From Streptomyces lomondensis (lineage in GTDB: Bacteria; Actinomycetota; Actinomycetes; Streptomycetales; Streptomycetaceae): a DNA stretch of 64,000 nt. How positions within the stretch are numbered: position 1 is the first letter of the stretch; every line of letters begins with the position of its first letter. This document shows, one piece after another, positions 51,341 through 59,072 of this stretch. Below the pieces are notes generated by a model that worked only from the letters and a program-made list of their open reading frames with translations, was not told the DNA's origin and made no database searches. The stretch covers positions 434,001-498,000 of the forward strand of contig NZ_BMWC01000005.1 of NCBI RefSeq assembly GCF_014651035.1. The letters are read 5' to 3'. A program made the position numbers and the translations under genes.

Positions 51341-51460
51341 GTTCGGGGGTGTTCGGGGGTGTTCGGGGGTGTTCGGGGGTGTTCGGGGGTGTTCGGGGGT
51401 GTTCGGGGGTGTTCGGGGGTGTTCGGGGGTGTTCGGGGGTGTTCGGGGGTGTTCGGGGGC
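51341..51460. repeat. Twelve tandem copies of a 10-base unit
   Basis: GTTCGGGGGT is repeated eleven times without change, then once as GTTCGGGGGC. It begins 15 bases after the stop of the small gene. G-runs of five every 10 bases on one strand could form G-quadruplexes. The copy number is likely variable. Confidence 0.98.
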
Positions 51461-51560
51461 GCCGGGAAGGGCGTTGGGGGGTGGGGGCGCACGCCGGGAA
51501 GGGCGTTGGGGGGCTGGTGCGGCGTCGAGAACGGCGTTGGGGGGCTGGTGCGGCGTCGAC
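51461..51560. repeat. Degenerate G-rich repeats following the 10-base array
   Basis: GGGAAGGGCGTTGGGGGG occurs at 51464 and 51496, and GGCGTTGGGGGGCTGGTGC then recurs at 51503 and 51533 with GGCGTCGA. Three imperfect units of 32-40 bases share the GCGTTGGGGGG core. No convincing gene. Confidence 0.85.
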
Positions 51561-51720
51561 AGCGGCATCGGGACCGGCGTCCGGGGCGCCGAGCAGGCGC
51601 TCGACGAGCGGGTTCGCCACCGCCCGCTGCCCCGAGCCGGCAGCCCGTCCTCCGGGTGAGCCGGACGCCGGAACACCCGGCTGATCTGGGCCCAGGACCC
51701 TCCCGGCGGGCCACGCGCCA

Positions 51721-51870
51721 GAGCGACCGGCTCTGCAGACCCTGCGCCCAGGGCGACCGGCTCTGCAGACCCCGCGTCCAGGGCGACCGGCTCTGCAGAC
51801 CCCGCGTCCAGGGCGACCGGCTATGCAGACCCCGCGTCCGGAGCAACCGCCTCTACAGACCCGCCTCCCG
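51721..51870. repeat. Five tandem copies of a 30-base unit
   Basis: Units start at 51721, 51751, 51781, 51811 and 51841. The core GCGACCGGCTCTGCAGACCC is exact or near-exact in the first four; the fifth is degraded (GCAACCGCCTCTACAGACCC). Together with the arrays at 51341 and 51461, it fills the 555-base gap between genes, where no gene is seen. Confidence 0.97.
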
Positions 51871-51881
51871 GAGCAACCCCC

Positions 51882-52352
51882 CTATCCCGCCTCCCGCTCC
51901 GGTAACGCCTGTTCCCGGTCGGCGAGTCTGCGGAGCATCTCCAGGACGCGGTCGCGGGACTCGTCCGCCGCGTCGATGGCCTCCATGCACTGCCAGTACG
52001 TGCCCTCGTCGGCCGCGGCGCAGGCGAGGCCGACGAGGGCGATGCCCACCTCGCCGAGGAGGCCGCCGAGGTACATCAGCGTGTGGCGGGCGTCACCCAA
52101 CTCGGTGAGCTGGCCCGCCCGCAGCTCACCCGGGGCCAGTTCGGGCGGGTCGAGGACACCGCAGCCCCGGCCCGCCAGCTCCGTCAACCCCAGTGCCTCG
52201 CCGCGCAGTTCGGGCGGCCCGGCGACCGCGAGGCGACTGCCTATCGCCTGCGCGAGGGCCTGCGCCTGCCACACCTCGGCCATGACCTCCCGTACCTCGC
52301 CGCCCGCGGCCAGCGACCGCCTGCTCGTCACGATGAGCCGCACCGCGTCCAT
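51882..52352 (-). CDS. DUF6099-like helical protein
   Basis: 156 residues from ATG 52352. Mostly helical and acidic: MDAVRLIVTSRRSLAAGGEVREV, AQALAQAIGSRLAVAGPPELRGEALGL, and YLGGLLGEVGIALVGLACAAADEGTYWQCMEAIDAADES. I recall this start as DUF6099, a Streptomyces family without known role. No catalytic motif or membrane helix is evident. It is monocistronic on the minus strand, and its end borders the 30-base repeat array. The next 200 bases (52353-52552) contain its promoter and no gene. Confidence 0.6.
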   Translation of the reverse strand: MDAVRLIVTSRRSLAAGGEVREVMAEVWQAQALAQAIGSRLAVAGPPELRGEALGLTELAGRGCGVLDPPELAPGELRAGQLTELGDARHTLMYLGGLLGEVGIALVGLACAAADEGTYWQCMEAIDAADESRDRVLEMLRRLADREQALPEREAG

Positions 52353-52552
52353 GCGCTGCCCCCGTCTTCTCCGACGCGCTCCCGCGCGTCCGCCTGCCCG
52401 AACTCCCTTGTTCACTACCCAGAGTGAAGGGGTGTGAGGCGAAAAGCCAGAGGAAGACGGAAATCTGCGGACAACAATTCGGATTCGGGCCGCGTTTTGA
52501 TTACGCAGCGTACAAGTGGACTTTGCAGCTCCAGCAGTCCCGTGAGGCGCCC

Positions 52553-52912
52553 CTAGATCGGGAACCGGCGCTCGTTCCGGTCGATCTTCGCGTCCAGCGC
52601 GGCCAGCGGGTCGATGCCGAGCACCTCGCACAGCTGGAGCAGATAGGCGAGCACGTCGGCGACCTCGTCGGTGACGCGGTGCGCGGTGTCCGGGTCGGTC
52701 ATGACACGGGCCGACTCCTCGGGCGTCAACCACTGGAAGATCTCGACCAGTTCGGACGCCTCCACGCTGAGCGCGGCGACCAGGTTCTTGGGTGTGTGGT
52801 ACGGCTGCCAGTTCCGCGCGGCCGCGAAGTCGGCCAGCCGGCGTTGCAGTCGCGCCACGTCCAGGGGCTCGTCGCGGGGGCCGGGCTGCGGTTCGTCCAG
52901 TGGATCAGTCAC
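52553..52912 (-). CDS. MazG-like nucleotide pyrophosphohydrolase
   Basis: 119 residues from GTG, overlapping the ATPase gene by 8 bases. All-alpha NTP-PPase motifs: LAAALSVEASELVEIFQW-like segment (VEASELVEIF) supplying the first metal-binding glutamates, then VTDEVADVLAYLLQLC with the second EXXD pair. Length is typical of the RS21-C6/dCTPase-like branch. It hydrolyses a non-canonical or excess NTP to NMP and pyrophosphate. Coupling with an upstream AAA ATPase suggests a joint nucleotide-related role. Confidence 0.9.
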   Translation of the reverse strand: MTDPLDEPQPGPRDEPLDVARLQRRLADFAAARNWQPYHTPKNLVAALSVEASELVEIFQWLTPEESARVMTDPDTAHRVTDEVADVLAYLLQLCEVLGIDPLAALDAKIDRNERRFPI

Positions 52913-54113
52913 GGTTCAGGTGTACCACCGTGACTCCCTCCGTCCCGGCGGCCCAGGAGGCGTCGGGGACCGCGCCGAGGAGCCGGATGTGCCCTCGCTC
53001 GCACATCCGGGCCGCCAGCCGCAGCAGTTCCCGCCGCTGCCGCGGGTCGAGCCCCCGGTCGAAGCCGTCGGCGAGGACGGTGAGCGTCTGGAGGGCGGCG
53101 GGCACCTCGCCGGCCGGGTCGACCTCCAGGACGCCGGGACCGGTGAGCAGGACCAGGGCCAGGGCGACGTACCGGAGTTCGCCGTCGCCCAGCCGCCCCA
53201 GGTCCGTGCGGACGCCGTCGCCGCGGTCGAGCGCGGCCCGGACCGTACGGGTGTCGTCCGGCAGGGCCAGGGCGCCCGTTCCCGGCCGGGCGGGCAGGTC
53301 CACGACCGGCAGCCGGTCGAGGGCGTCCGCCACCGGCTGCGCGAGCACGTCCGCCACCGGCCCGGCGCAGCCGGCACGCACCGCCGCCACGAACTGCGTG
53401 TGCCGCCGCGCGCACTCGGCTCGGGTGCGCCACAGCACGTCGGCGAGGTTGCCGCAGCCGCCGAGCAGGCGCCCGGAGCCCGCCGGTACGGGACCGCGCA
53501 TATGGGCGGGGTCGGGGTCGCAGGCGAAGACGGAGCGCAGGGCGACGACCATCTGCTCGGCGGCGGCCAGCACCCTGCGCTGCCCCGGTGTCCGGCCGGC
53601 CACGCGCAGCGGGAGCAGGGGCGTGCCGAGCCGGTCGTCGGGCAGCGGGCCGCGGGTCACCGGCGTGGGCCCGGCCGTGTGCCAGGCGGCCTGGACGGCG
53701 CGCTTCCCCGGGTCGCGCAGGGCCGTCTCCAGGAGGACGAGTCCGTCGGTCGTCAACCGCTCGCCCACGACGCGCAGTTCGGGCTCGGCCTGCACGGCCA
53801 CGTCGAGCCGGACCGGGCCGACGGGGCCGTCCGCCGTGCAGCCGATGCGGAAGCCGCGGCGGCGCTGCGCGTCGGGCCGGGCCCGCTCCGGCACGCAAGC
53901 GACGGGGTCGGGGAACGTCTCGCCGAGTCCGGCGCCGCCGCCGAGCCGGGCGAGGGCCTCGTACGCCCGCAGCGCGCTGGTCTTGCCGGAGCCGCTGGGG
54001 CCGGTGAGCAGGGTGAGCGGCCCCAGCGGGAGTGTGACGCGGCGGTGGGTGGTGAAGGCGGTGAGGCGCAGTTCGGTGACGCGGGGGCGGTCGGGGTGCG
54101 TGGGCTGGATCAT
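52905..54113 (-). CDS. AAA/ABC-type ATPase of unknown role
   Basis: 402 residues, ATG. Start VTELRLTAFTTHRRVTLPLGPLTLLTGPSGSGKTSALRAYEAL includes a Walker A (GPSGSGKTS, about 38-46) and resembles RecF/SMC-like or AAA_15/21 ATPases that begin with a beta-hairpin. The C-terminal signature-like segment LGRLGDGELRYVALALVLLTGPGVLEVDPA carries the Walker B equivalent, but LEVDPA lacks the usual DE dyad. No nuclease domain is seen. It is followed directly by the MazG-like gene. Confidence 0.75.
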   Translation of the reverse strand: MIQPTHPDRPRVTELRLTAFTTHRRVTLPLGPLTLLTGPSGSGKTSALRAYEALARLGGGAGLGETFPDPVACVPERARPDAQRRRGFRIGCTADGPVGPVRLDVAVQAEPELRVVGERLTTDGLVLLETALRDPGKRAVQAAWHTAGPTPVTRGPLPDDRLGTPLLPLRVAGRTPGQRRVLAAAEQMVVALRSVFACDPDPAHMRGPVPAGSGRLLGGCGNLADVLWRTRAECARRHTQFVAAVRAGCAGPVADVLAQPVADALDRLPVVDLPARPGTGALALPDDTRTVRAALDRGDGVRTDLGRLGDGELRYVALALVLLTGPGVLEVDPAGEVPAALQTLTVLADGFDRGLDPRQRRELLRLAARMCERGHIRLLGAVPDASWAAGTEGVTVVHLNRD

Positions 54114-54218
54114 GTCCGGACGGTAGGGCTCCGCCGACGGGACGAACCGTTCCGTCTTCAGCGGCTTCCTACGATCGAGCTACCCGGCACTCTCGGACCG
54201 CCCCCGCCCCGGCACCTC

Positions 54219-54328
54219 CGGCAGCGGCCCGCCGCCGTCACAGCCGGGACCTCCCGACACCTCCCGGCACCTCCCGGCAGCGGGGGATCGCCGTCGTCCC
54301 CCGGGAATCCCGGCCCGTCCGGCAGCGG
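54219..54328. repeat. Imperfect direct repeats between the ATPase and SepF-like genes
   Basis: CCGGCAGCGG is repeated near 54218, 54274 and 54319, each followed within 15 bases by a CCGTC, and CACCTCCCG occurs three times around 54247-54272. The 225-base gap 54114-54338 has no gene; it contains the ATPase promoter and these degenerate repeats. Confidence 0.6.
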
Positions 54329-54338
54329 GCGACCACCG

Positions 54339-54734
54339 TCACACTCCCGGAATCCCCGCCCCCTCCATCAGCCCCGTCACCTCGGTGCCGGCCGGGGTCA
54401 GCAGGAAGACGTTGCGGTCCACGCGGTGCATGGCGCTCGCCAGGCCGAAGACGACGCCCGTGCTGAAGTCGAGGACCCGCTTGGCGACCTCCGTCTCCGC
54501 GCCGGTCAGGTCGAGCAGGACCGGCACGCCCGCCATCAGGGTCTCGGCGACGTCGCGGGCGTCGGCGAAGACGTTCACGCGCAGGACGACGAAGCGGCGC
54601 CGCGCCTCCGTCTCGGCCTCGGGTATGGACCGGTGGTCGACGGAGGACGGCCAGGCGTCCCGGCCCCGCAGCGGCACGACCTGGGCGAGCCCCTCCCACT
54701 GTTCGTCGGTGACATCGTGGCTGTTCACCGGCAT
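54339..54734 (-). CDS. SepF-like cell-division protein
   Basis: 131 residues from ATG 54734 after AGGACGGAG; the frame to 54812 is not needed. The C-terminal SepF fold is recognisable: RRFVVLRVNVFADARDVAETLMAGVPVLLDLTGAETEVAKRVLDFSTGVVFGLASAMHRVDRNVFLLTPAGTEV shown here as motifs VFADARDVAETL, PVLLDLTG, RVLDFSTGVV and RVFLL-type NVFLLTP. The N-terminal membrane-binding amphipathic helix of true SepF is not evident. Streptomyces carry one SepF and extra SepF-like (Sfl) proteins; the isolated location suggests an Sfl paralogue. It should modulate FtsZ ring positioning. Confidence 0.82.
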   Translation of the reverse strand: MPVNSHDVTDEQWEGLAQVVPLRGRDAWPSSVDHRSIPEAETEARRRFVVLRVNVFADARDVAETLMAGVPVLLDLTGAETEVAKRVLDFSTGVVFGLASAMHRVDRNVFLLTPAGTEVTGLMEGAGIPGV

Positions 54735-54889
54735 GCTCCGTCCTGGCTCGCACTGGCTGTCTGCATCGGGCAATTCTTGCGCACGGTCACCCGTTCGGCC
54801 CAACAGCGACACGCTCCGCGACCTCGACGCACCTCACAACGACCGGAAGGCCTGTGTGTGACGGGCGTAACCCCCCAAGATCAGGCGAA

Positions 54890-54905
54890 GTGACAACGGT
54901 GTAAC
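54890..54905 (+). promoter_or_regulatory. GlnR-like site before the nitrate reductase gene
   Basis: GTGAC-N6-GTAAC lies 23 bases before the ATG. GlnR sites of Streptomyces pair gTnAC and GaAAC/GTAAC-type half-sites spaced 11 bases apart, as here. A similar GTGAC and GTAAC pair with a shorter 4-base spacer occurs at 54858-54871. GlnR control would link nitrate use to nitrogen limitation. Confidence 0.5.
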
Positions 54906-54927
54906 GGGCGATCCGTACCGTCGGGGC

Positions 54928-57900
54928 ATGACCACGACCCACGGGACCCGGCAGGAGACGCGGCAGGTGCGCAGCGTCTGCTCGTACTGCGGTGTGGGCT
55001 GCGGCCTCGTGCTGGACATCGGCATGGGGCCGGACGGGCGGCGGACCGTCCTGAAGGCCTCCGGCGACAAGGCGCACCCGGCGAACGCGGGCCGGCTGTG
55101 CACCAAGGGCGCGACCACGGCCGACATGCTCGCCGCGCCCGGGCGGCTCACCAGCGCGCTGGTGCGGGACGACCGGGGCGACGAGCCGGTCCCGGCGCCG
55201 GTGGCCGACGCGATCGCCGAGACCGCCGCACGGCTGCGGTCGATCGTCGACGAGCACGGGCCGGACGCGGTCGCCTTCTATGTGTCCGGGCAGATGAGCC
55301 TGGAGGCGCAGTACCTCGCGAACAAGCTGGCCAAGGGGTTCGTGGGGACGAACCAGATCGAGTCGAACTCGCGGCTGTGCATGGCGAGCGCGGGCACCGG
55401 CTACAAGCTGTCGCTGGGCGCGGACGGGCCGCCCGGCTCGTACGAGGACTTCGACCGGGCGGATCTCTTCCTCGTCATCGGGTCGAACATGGCCGACTGC
55501 CATCCGATCCTCTTCCTGCGGATGATGGAGCGGGTCAAGGCGGGTGCCCGGTTGATCGTCGTGGACCCGCGGCGCACCGCCACCGCGGCCAAGGCCGACC
55601 TGTTCCTCCAGGTCAGGCCGGGCACCGACCTCGCGTTGCTGAACGGCCTGCTGCATCTGCTGCACGCGGGCGGGCACACCGACGCGGAGTTCGTCGCGGC
55701 CCACACCGAGGGCTGGGAGGCCCTGCCGGAGTTCCTCGCCGACTACACCCCGGCGGCGGTCGCGGAGATCACCGGGCTCGCGGAGGAGGACCTGCGGCGG
55801 GCCGCCCTGCTGATCGGCGAGGCGGGCAAGCAGTGGATGAGCTGCTGGACCATGGGCCTGAACCAGTCCACCCACGGCACCTGGAACACGAACGCCCTGG
55901 TCAACCTGCATCTGGCGACGGGGGCGATCTGCCGTCCGGGCGCCGGGCCCTTCTCGCTCACCGGCCAGCCCAACGCCATGGGCGGGCGCGAGATGGGTTA
56001 CATGGGGCCGGGGCTGCCGGGGCAGCGCTCGGTGCTCGTGGCCGAGGAGCGGGCGTTCGCCGAGGAGGTGTGGGAGCTGCCGCCGGGGACGCTGCGGGCC
56101 GACGGCGTCGGCCAGGGCACCGTCGAGATGTTCCGGAAGATGGCCGACGGCGAGATCAGGGCCTGCTGGATCATCTGCACCAACCCGGTCGCCTCGGTCG
56201 CCAACCGCCGTACGGTCATCGAGGGTCTTGAGGCCGCCGAGTTCGTGGTGACGCAGGACGTGTTCGCGGACACCGAGACGAACGCGTACGCCGATGTCGT
56301 CCTGCCGGGCGCGATGTGGACCGAGGCGGAGGGCGTCTTCGTCAACAGCGAGCGCAACCTCACGCTGACGCAGCCCGCCGCGGACCCGCCCGGGGAGGCG
56401 ATGGCCGACTGGCGGATCATCGCGGAGATCGCCTGCGCGATGGGGTACGAGAAAGGGTTCTCGTACGACAGCGCCGAGCAGGTCTTCGAGGAGATCCGCC
56501 GGTTCTGGAACCCGAAGACCGGCTGGGACCTGCGCGGGGTGTCCTACGAGCGGCTGCGCGAGACGCCCGTGCAGTGGCCGGCCGCGCGGGAGGACGGGCC
56601 CGCGCGCAATCCGATCCGGTACGTCGGTGAGGACGGGCTGCGTTTCCCGACGGCTTCCGGGCGGGCCGCCTTCTTCGCGCGTCCGCACCTGCCCGCCGCC
56701 GAGCTGCCGGACGACGACTATCCGTTCGTGCTCAACACCGGCCGGGTGCAGCACCAGTGGCACACGCTGACGAAGACCGGGAGGGTCGCCAAGCTCAACA
56801 AGCTGAACTCCGGGCCGTTCGTGGAAGTCCACCCCGAGGACGCCGCACGGCTCGGGGTCGCCGAGGGCGATCTCGTCGAGGTCGCCTCGCGGCGCGGGCG
56901 GGCCGTGCTGCCGGCGGTGGTGACGGACCGGGTGCGGCCGGGGTGCTGCTTCGCGCCGTTCCACTGGAACGACCTGTTCGGCGAGTACCTGAGCATCAAC
57001 GCCGTCACCAGTGACGCGGTGGACCCGCTGTCGTTCCAGCCGGAGTTCAAGGTGTGCGCCGTGTCGCTGGCGAAGGTGGCGGCGCCCGTACGCGAGGAAC
57101 CGGTCGCGGCGCTGACGCCGACGGCCGTCACCCCCGGTGGCGCCGACCCCTTCGGGCTCGAGCCCTCCCCTCCCCCGGTGCTGTCCGCCCAGGAGCGCCA
57201 GTACCTCACCGGCTTCCTCGCCGGGCTCGGCTCGGGCGCCCCGGGCGTGCCGGTGCTGCCGCCGGACGCGCCCTTCTCGCCGGAGCACGCCCTGTGGGTG
57301 AACGGGGTCCTCGCCGGCATGTACTCGCGCTCGGCGCCGCCGGCCGCCCCCGCGAAGGAGGCCGCCGGCCGTGAGGTCGTCGTGCTGTGGGCGTCGCAGA
57401 CGGGCAACGCCGAGGAGTTCGCCGCCGCCACCGCCGAGCGGCTGACCGCGACCGGGCACAGGGCGACCCTCGTCGGCATGGACGAGGCCGATGTCGGGAC
57501 CCTCGCCCGCACGGCGGACCTGCTCTTCATCACCAGCACCTTCGGCGACGGCGACGCGCCGGACAACGGCTCGGGTTTCTGGGACGCTCTCTCCGGCGAG
57601 CGGGCCCCGCGGCTGGACGGGGTGCGGTACGCCGTGCTCGCTTTCGGCGACTCCTCGTACGACGACTTCTGCGGGCACGGGCGGCGGCTGGACGCGCGGC
57701 TCGACGAGCTGGGCGCGGTGCGGCTGGCCCCGCGCACGGACTGCGAGCCGGACTACGAGCCGTCCGCCGGGGAGTGGCTCGACCAGGTGCTCTCGGCGCT
57801 GGGCGGTACGGCCGCCGGCTCCGCCGGGAAGCCCAGGACGAAGGCCAGGCCCGCGACCACGGCCCGGCTCGTCGGGAACCGGCTGCTCAGCAAGCCGGGC

Positions 57901-58959
57901 GCGGGCAAGGAGGTCCGGCGGTTCACCTTCGACACCAGCGGCACGGACCTGACGTACGAGGCCGGGGACGCGCTCGGCGTGCGGCCGGTCAACGCGCCCG
58001 CGCTGGTGGAGGAGTGGCTGGCGGTGACGGGGCTGGACGCCTCGGCGCCGGTGGAGGTCGGCGGAGTCGGCGAGGTTCCCTTCGCTCAGGCCCTGCACCG
58101 GCACCTGGACATCACGCGGATCACCCCCGACCTGCTCCGCTTCGTCGCCGAACGCGCCCGGGACGACCACGCGTTGCGCAGGCTGCTGCGGCCCGACAAC
58201 AAGGACGGGCTGGCGCAGTGGAGCTGGGGGCGGCAGGCCGTGGACGTGGTCGCCGAGTACGCGGTGCGGGCGAGCGCCGAGGAGTGGGCCGGGGTGCTCA
58301 GGAAGCTCCAGCCGCGGCTGTACTCCATCTCGTCCAGCCCGCTGGTCGATCCCCAGCTGGTGTCGCTGACGGTGTCGGTGGTGCGGTACGAGAACCTGCA
58401 CGGCCGGGCCCGCGGCGGGGTCTGCTCACCGTTCCTCGCCGACGCCGCGCCGGACACCGAGGTGCCGGTGTTCGTGCAGCGCTCGCCGCACTTCCGGCCC
58501 CCGGCCGACGCCTCGACGCCGATGGTCATGGTCGGCCCCGGCACCGGCGTGGCCCCCTTCGTCGGTTTCCTCCAGGAGCGGCGGGCCCTCGGGCACACCG
58601 CCCCCAACTGGCTGTTCTTCGGCGAGCAGCACCGCGCGACCGACTTCTACTACGAGGAGGAGCTGACCGCCCTGCTCGACGAGGGCACCCTGACCCGCCT
58701 GGACACCGCGTTCTCCCGCGACCAGCGCAACAAGGTCTATGTGCAGGACCGGATGCGCGAGCACGGGCCGGAGCTGTGGCACTGGCTGTGTGACGGGGCC
58801 CGCTTCTACGTCTGCGGCGACGCCTCCCGGATGGCCAAGGACGTGGACCGGGCGCTGCGGGACATCGCGGTGACGCACGGCGGGATGAGCGAGGCGGAGG
58901 CGACCGTGTACGTGAAGCAGCTCGCGGCGGACAAGCGGTACGTGCGGGACGTGTACTGA
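54928..58959 (+). CDS. Self-contained assimilatory nitrate reductase fused to NADPH-flavoprotein reductase
   Basis: 1343 residues. Residues 1-720 are a Mo-bisMGD oxidoreductase: 4Fe-4S cysteines in CSYCGVGC (Cys18, 21, 25) and LCTKG (Cys57), SRLCMASA offering the molybdenum Cys, WTMGLNQSTHGT, and a C-terminal beta domain NTGRVQHQWHT. About 800-950 is a flavodoxin domain (VVLWASQTGNAEEFA, SFGDGDAPDN-like TFGDGDAPDN, FGDSSYDDFCGHG). 955-1343 is a CysJ-type FAD/NADPH reductase: RLYSISSSPL, GVCSPFLAD, GPGTGVAPFVGFLQE, YVCGDASRMAKDV. Electrons can pass NADPH-FAD-FMN-FeS-Mo within one chain. Ordinary NasC needs a separate reductase. No transporter or nitrite reductase is seen here. Confidence 0.9.
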   Translation: MTTTHGTRQETRQVRSVCSYCGVGCGLVLDIGMGPDGRRTVLKASGDKAHPANAGRLCTKGATTADMLAAPGRLTSALVRDDRGDEPVPAPVADAIAETAARLRSIVDEHGPDAVAFYVSGQMSLEAQYLANKLAKGFVGTNQIESNSRLCMASAGTGYKLSLGADGPPGSYEDFDRADLFLVIGSNMADCHPILFLRMMERVKAGARLIVVDPRRTATAAKADLFLQVRPGTDLALLNGLLHLLHAGGHTDAEFVAAHTEGWEALPEFLADYTPAAVAEITGLAEEDLRRAALLIGEAGKQWMSCWTMGLNQSTHGTWNTNALVNLHLATGAICRPGAGPFSLTGQPNAMGGREMGYMGPGLPGQRSVLVAEERAFAEEVWELPPGTLRADGVGQGTVEMFRKMADGEIRACWIICTNPVASVANRRTVIEGLEAAEFVVTQDVFADTETNAYADVVLPGAMWTEAEGVFVNSERNLTLTQPAADPPGEAMADWRIIAEIACAMGYEKGFSYDSAEQVFEEIRRFWNPKTGWDLRGVSYERLRETPVQWPAAREDGPARNPIRYVGEDGLRFPTASGRAAFFARPHLPAAELPDDDYPFVLNTGRVQHQWHTLTKTGRVAKLNKLNSGPFVEVHPEDAARLGVAEGDLVEVASRRGRAVLPAVVTDRVRPGCCFAPFHWNDLFGEYLSINAVTSDAVDPLSFQPEFKVCAVSLAKVAAPVREEPVAALTPTAVTPGGADPFGLEPSPPPVLSAQERQYLTGFLAGLGSGAPGVPVLPPDAPFSPEHALWVNGVLAGMYSRSAPPAAPAKEAAGREVVVLWASQTGNAEEFAAATAERLTATGHRATLVGMDEADVGTLARTADLLFITSTFGDGDAPDNGSGFWDALSGERAPRLDGVRYAVLAFGDSSYDDFCGHGRRLDARLDELGAVRLAPRTDCEPDYEPSAGEWLDQVLSALGGTAAGSAGKPRTKARPATTARLVGNRLLSKPGAGKEVRRFTFDTSGTDLTYEAGDALGVRPVNAPALVEEWLAVTGLDASAPVEVGGVGEVPFAQALHRHLDITRITPDLLRFVAERARDDHALRRLLRPDNKDGLAQWSWGRQAVDVVAEYAVRASAEEWAGVLRKLQPRLYSISSSPLVDPQLVSLTVSVVRYENLHGRARGGVCSPFLADAAPDTEVPVFVQRSPHFRPPADASTPMVMVGPGTGVAPFVGFLQERRALGHTAPNWLFFGEQHRATDFYYEEELTALLDEGTLTRLDTAFSRDQRNKVYVQDRMREHGPELWHWLCDGARFYVCGDASRMAKDVDRALRDIAVTHGGMSEAEATVYVKQLAADKRYVRDVY

Positions 58960-59072
58960 ACCACCGGGGCCAACAGGGCCACCGGGGCCACCGGGTCCTT
59001 TTACTCGCCTCACACCGGACTCTTCACCTCCGCCCGGGCCCCGCTCACCGGCGGCGATTAGCGTCCTGCGGC

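Noticed and set aside
51341..51460. CRISPR array
   Set aside because: The 10-base units are contiguous with no spacers; it is a simple minisatellite.
54787..58401. 1204-codon minus-strand frame opposite the nitrate reductase
   Set aside because: Antisense shadow; the plus strand encodes iron-sulfur, flavodoxin and reductase motifs in order.
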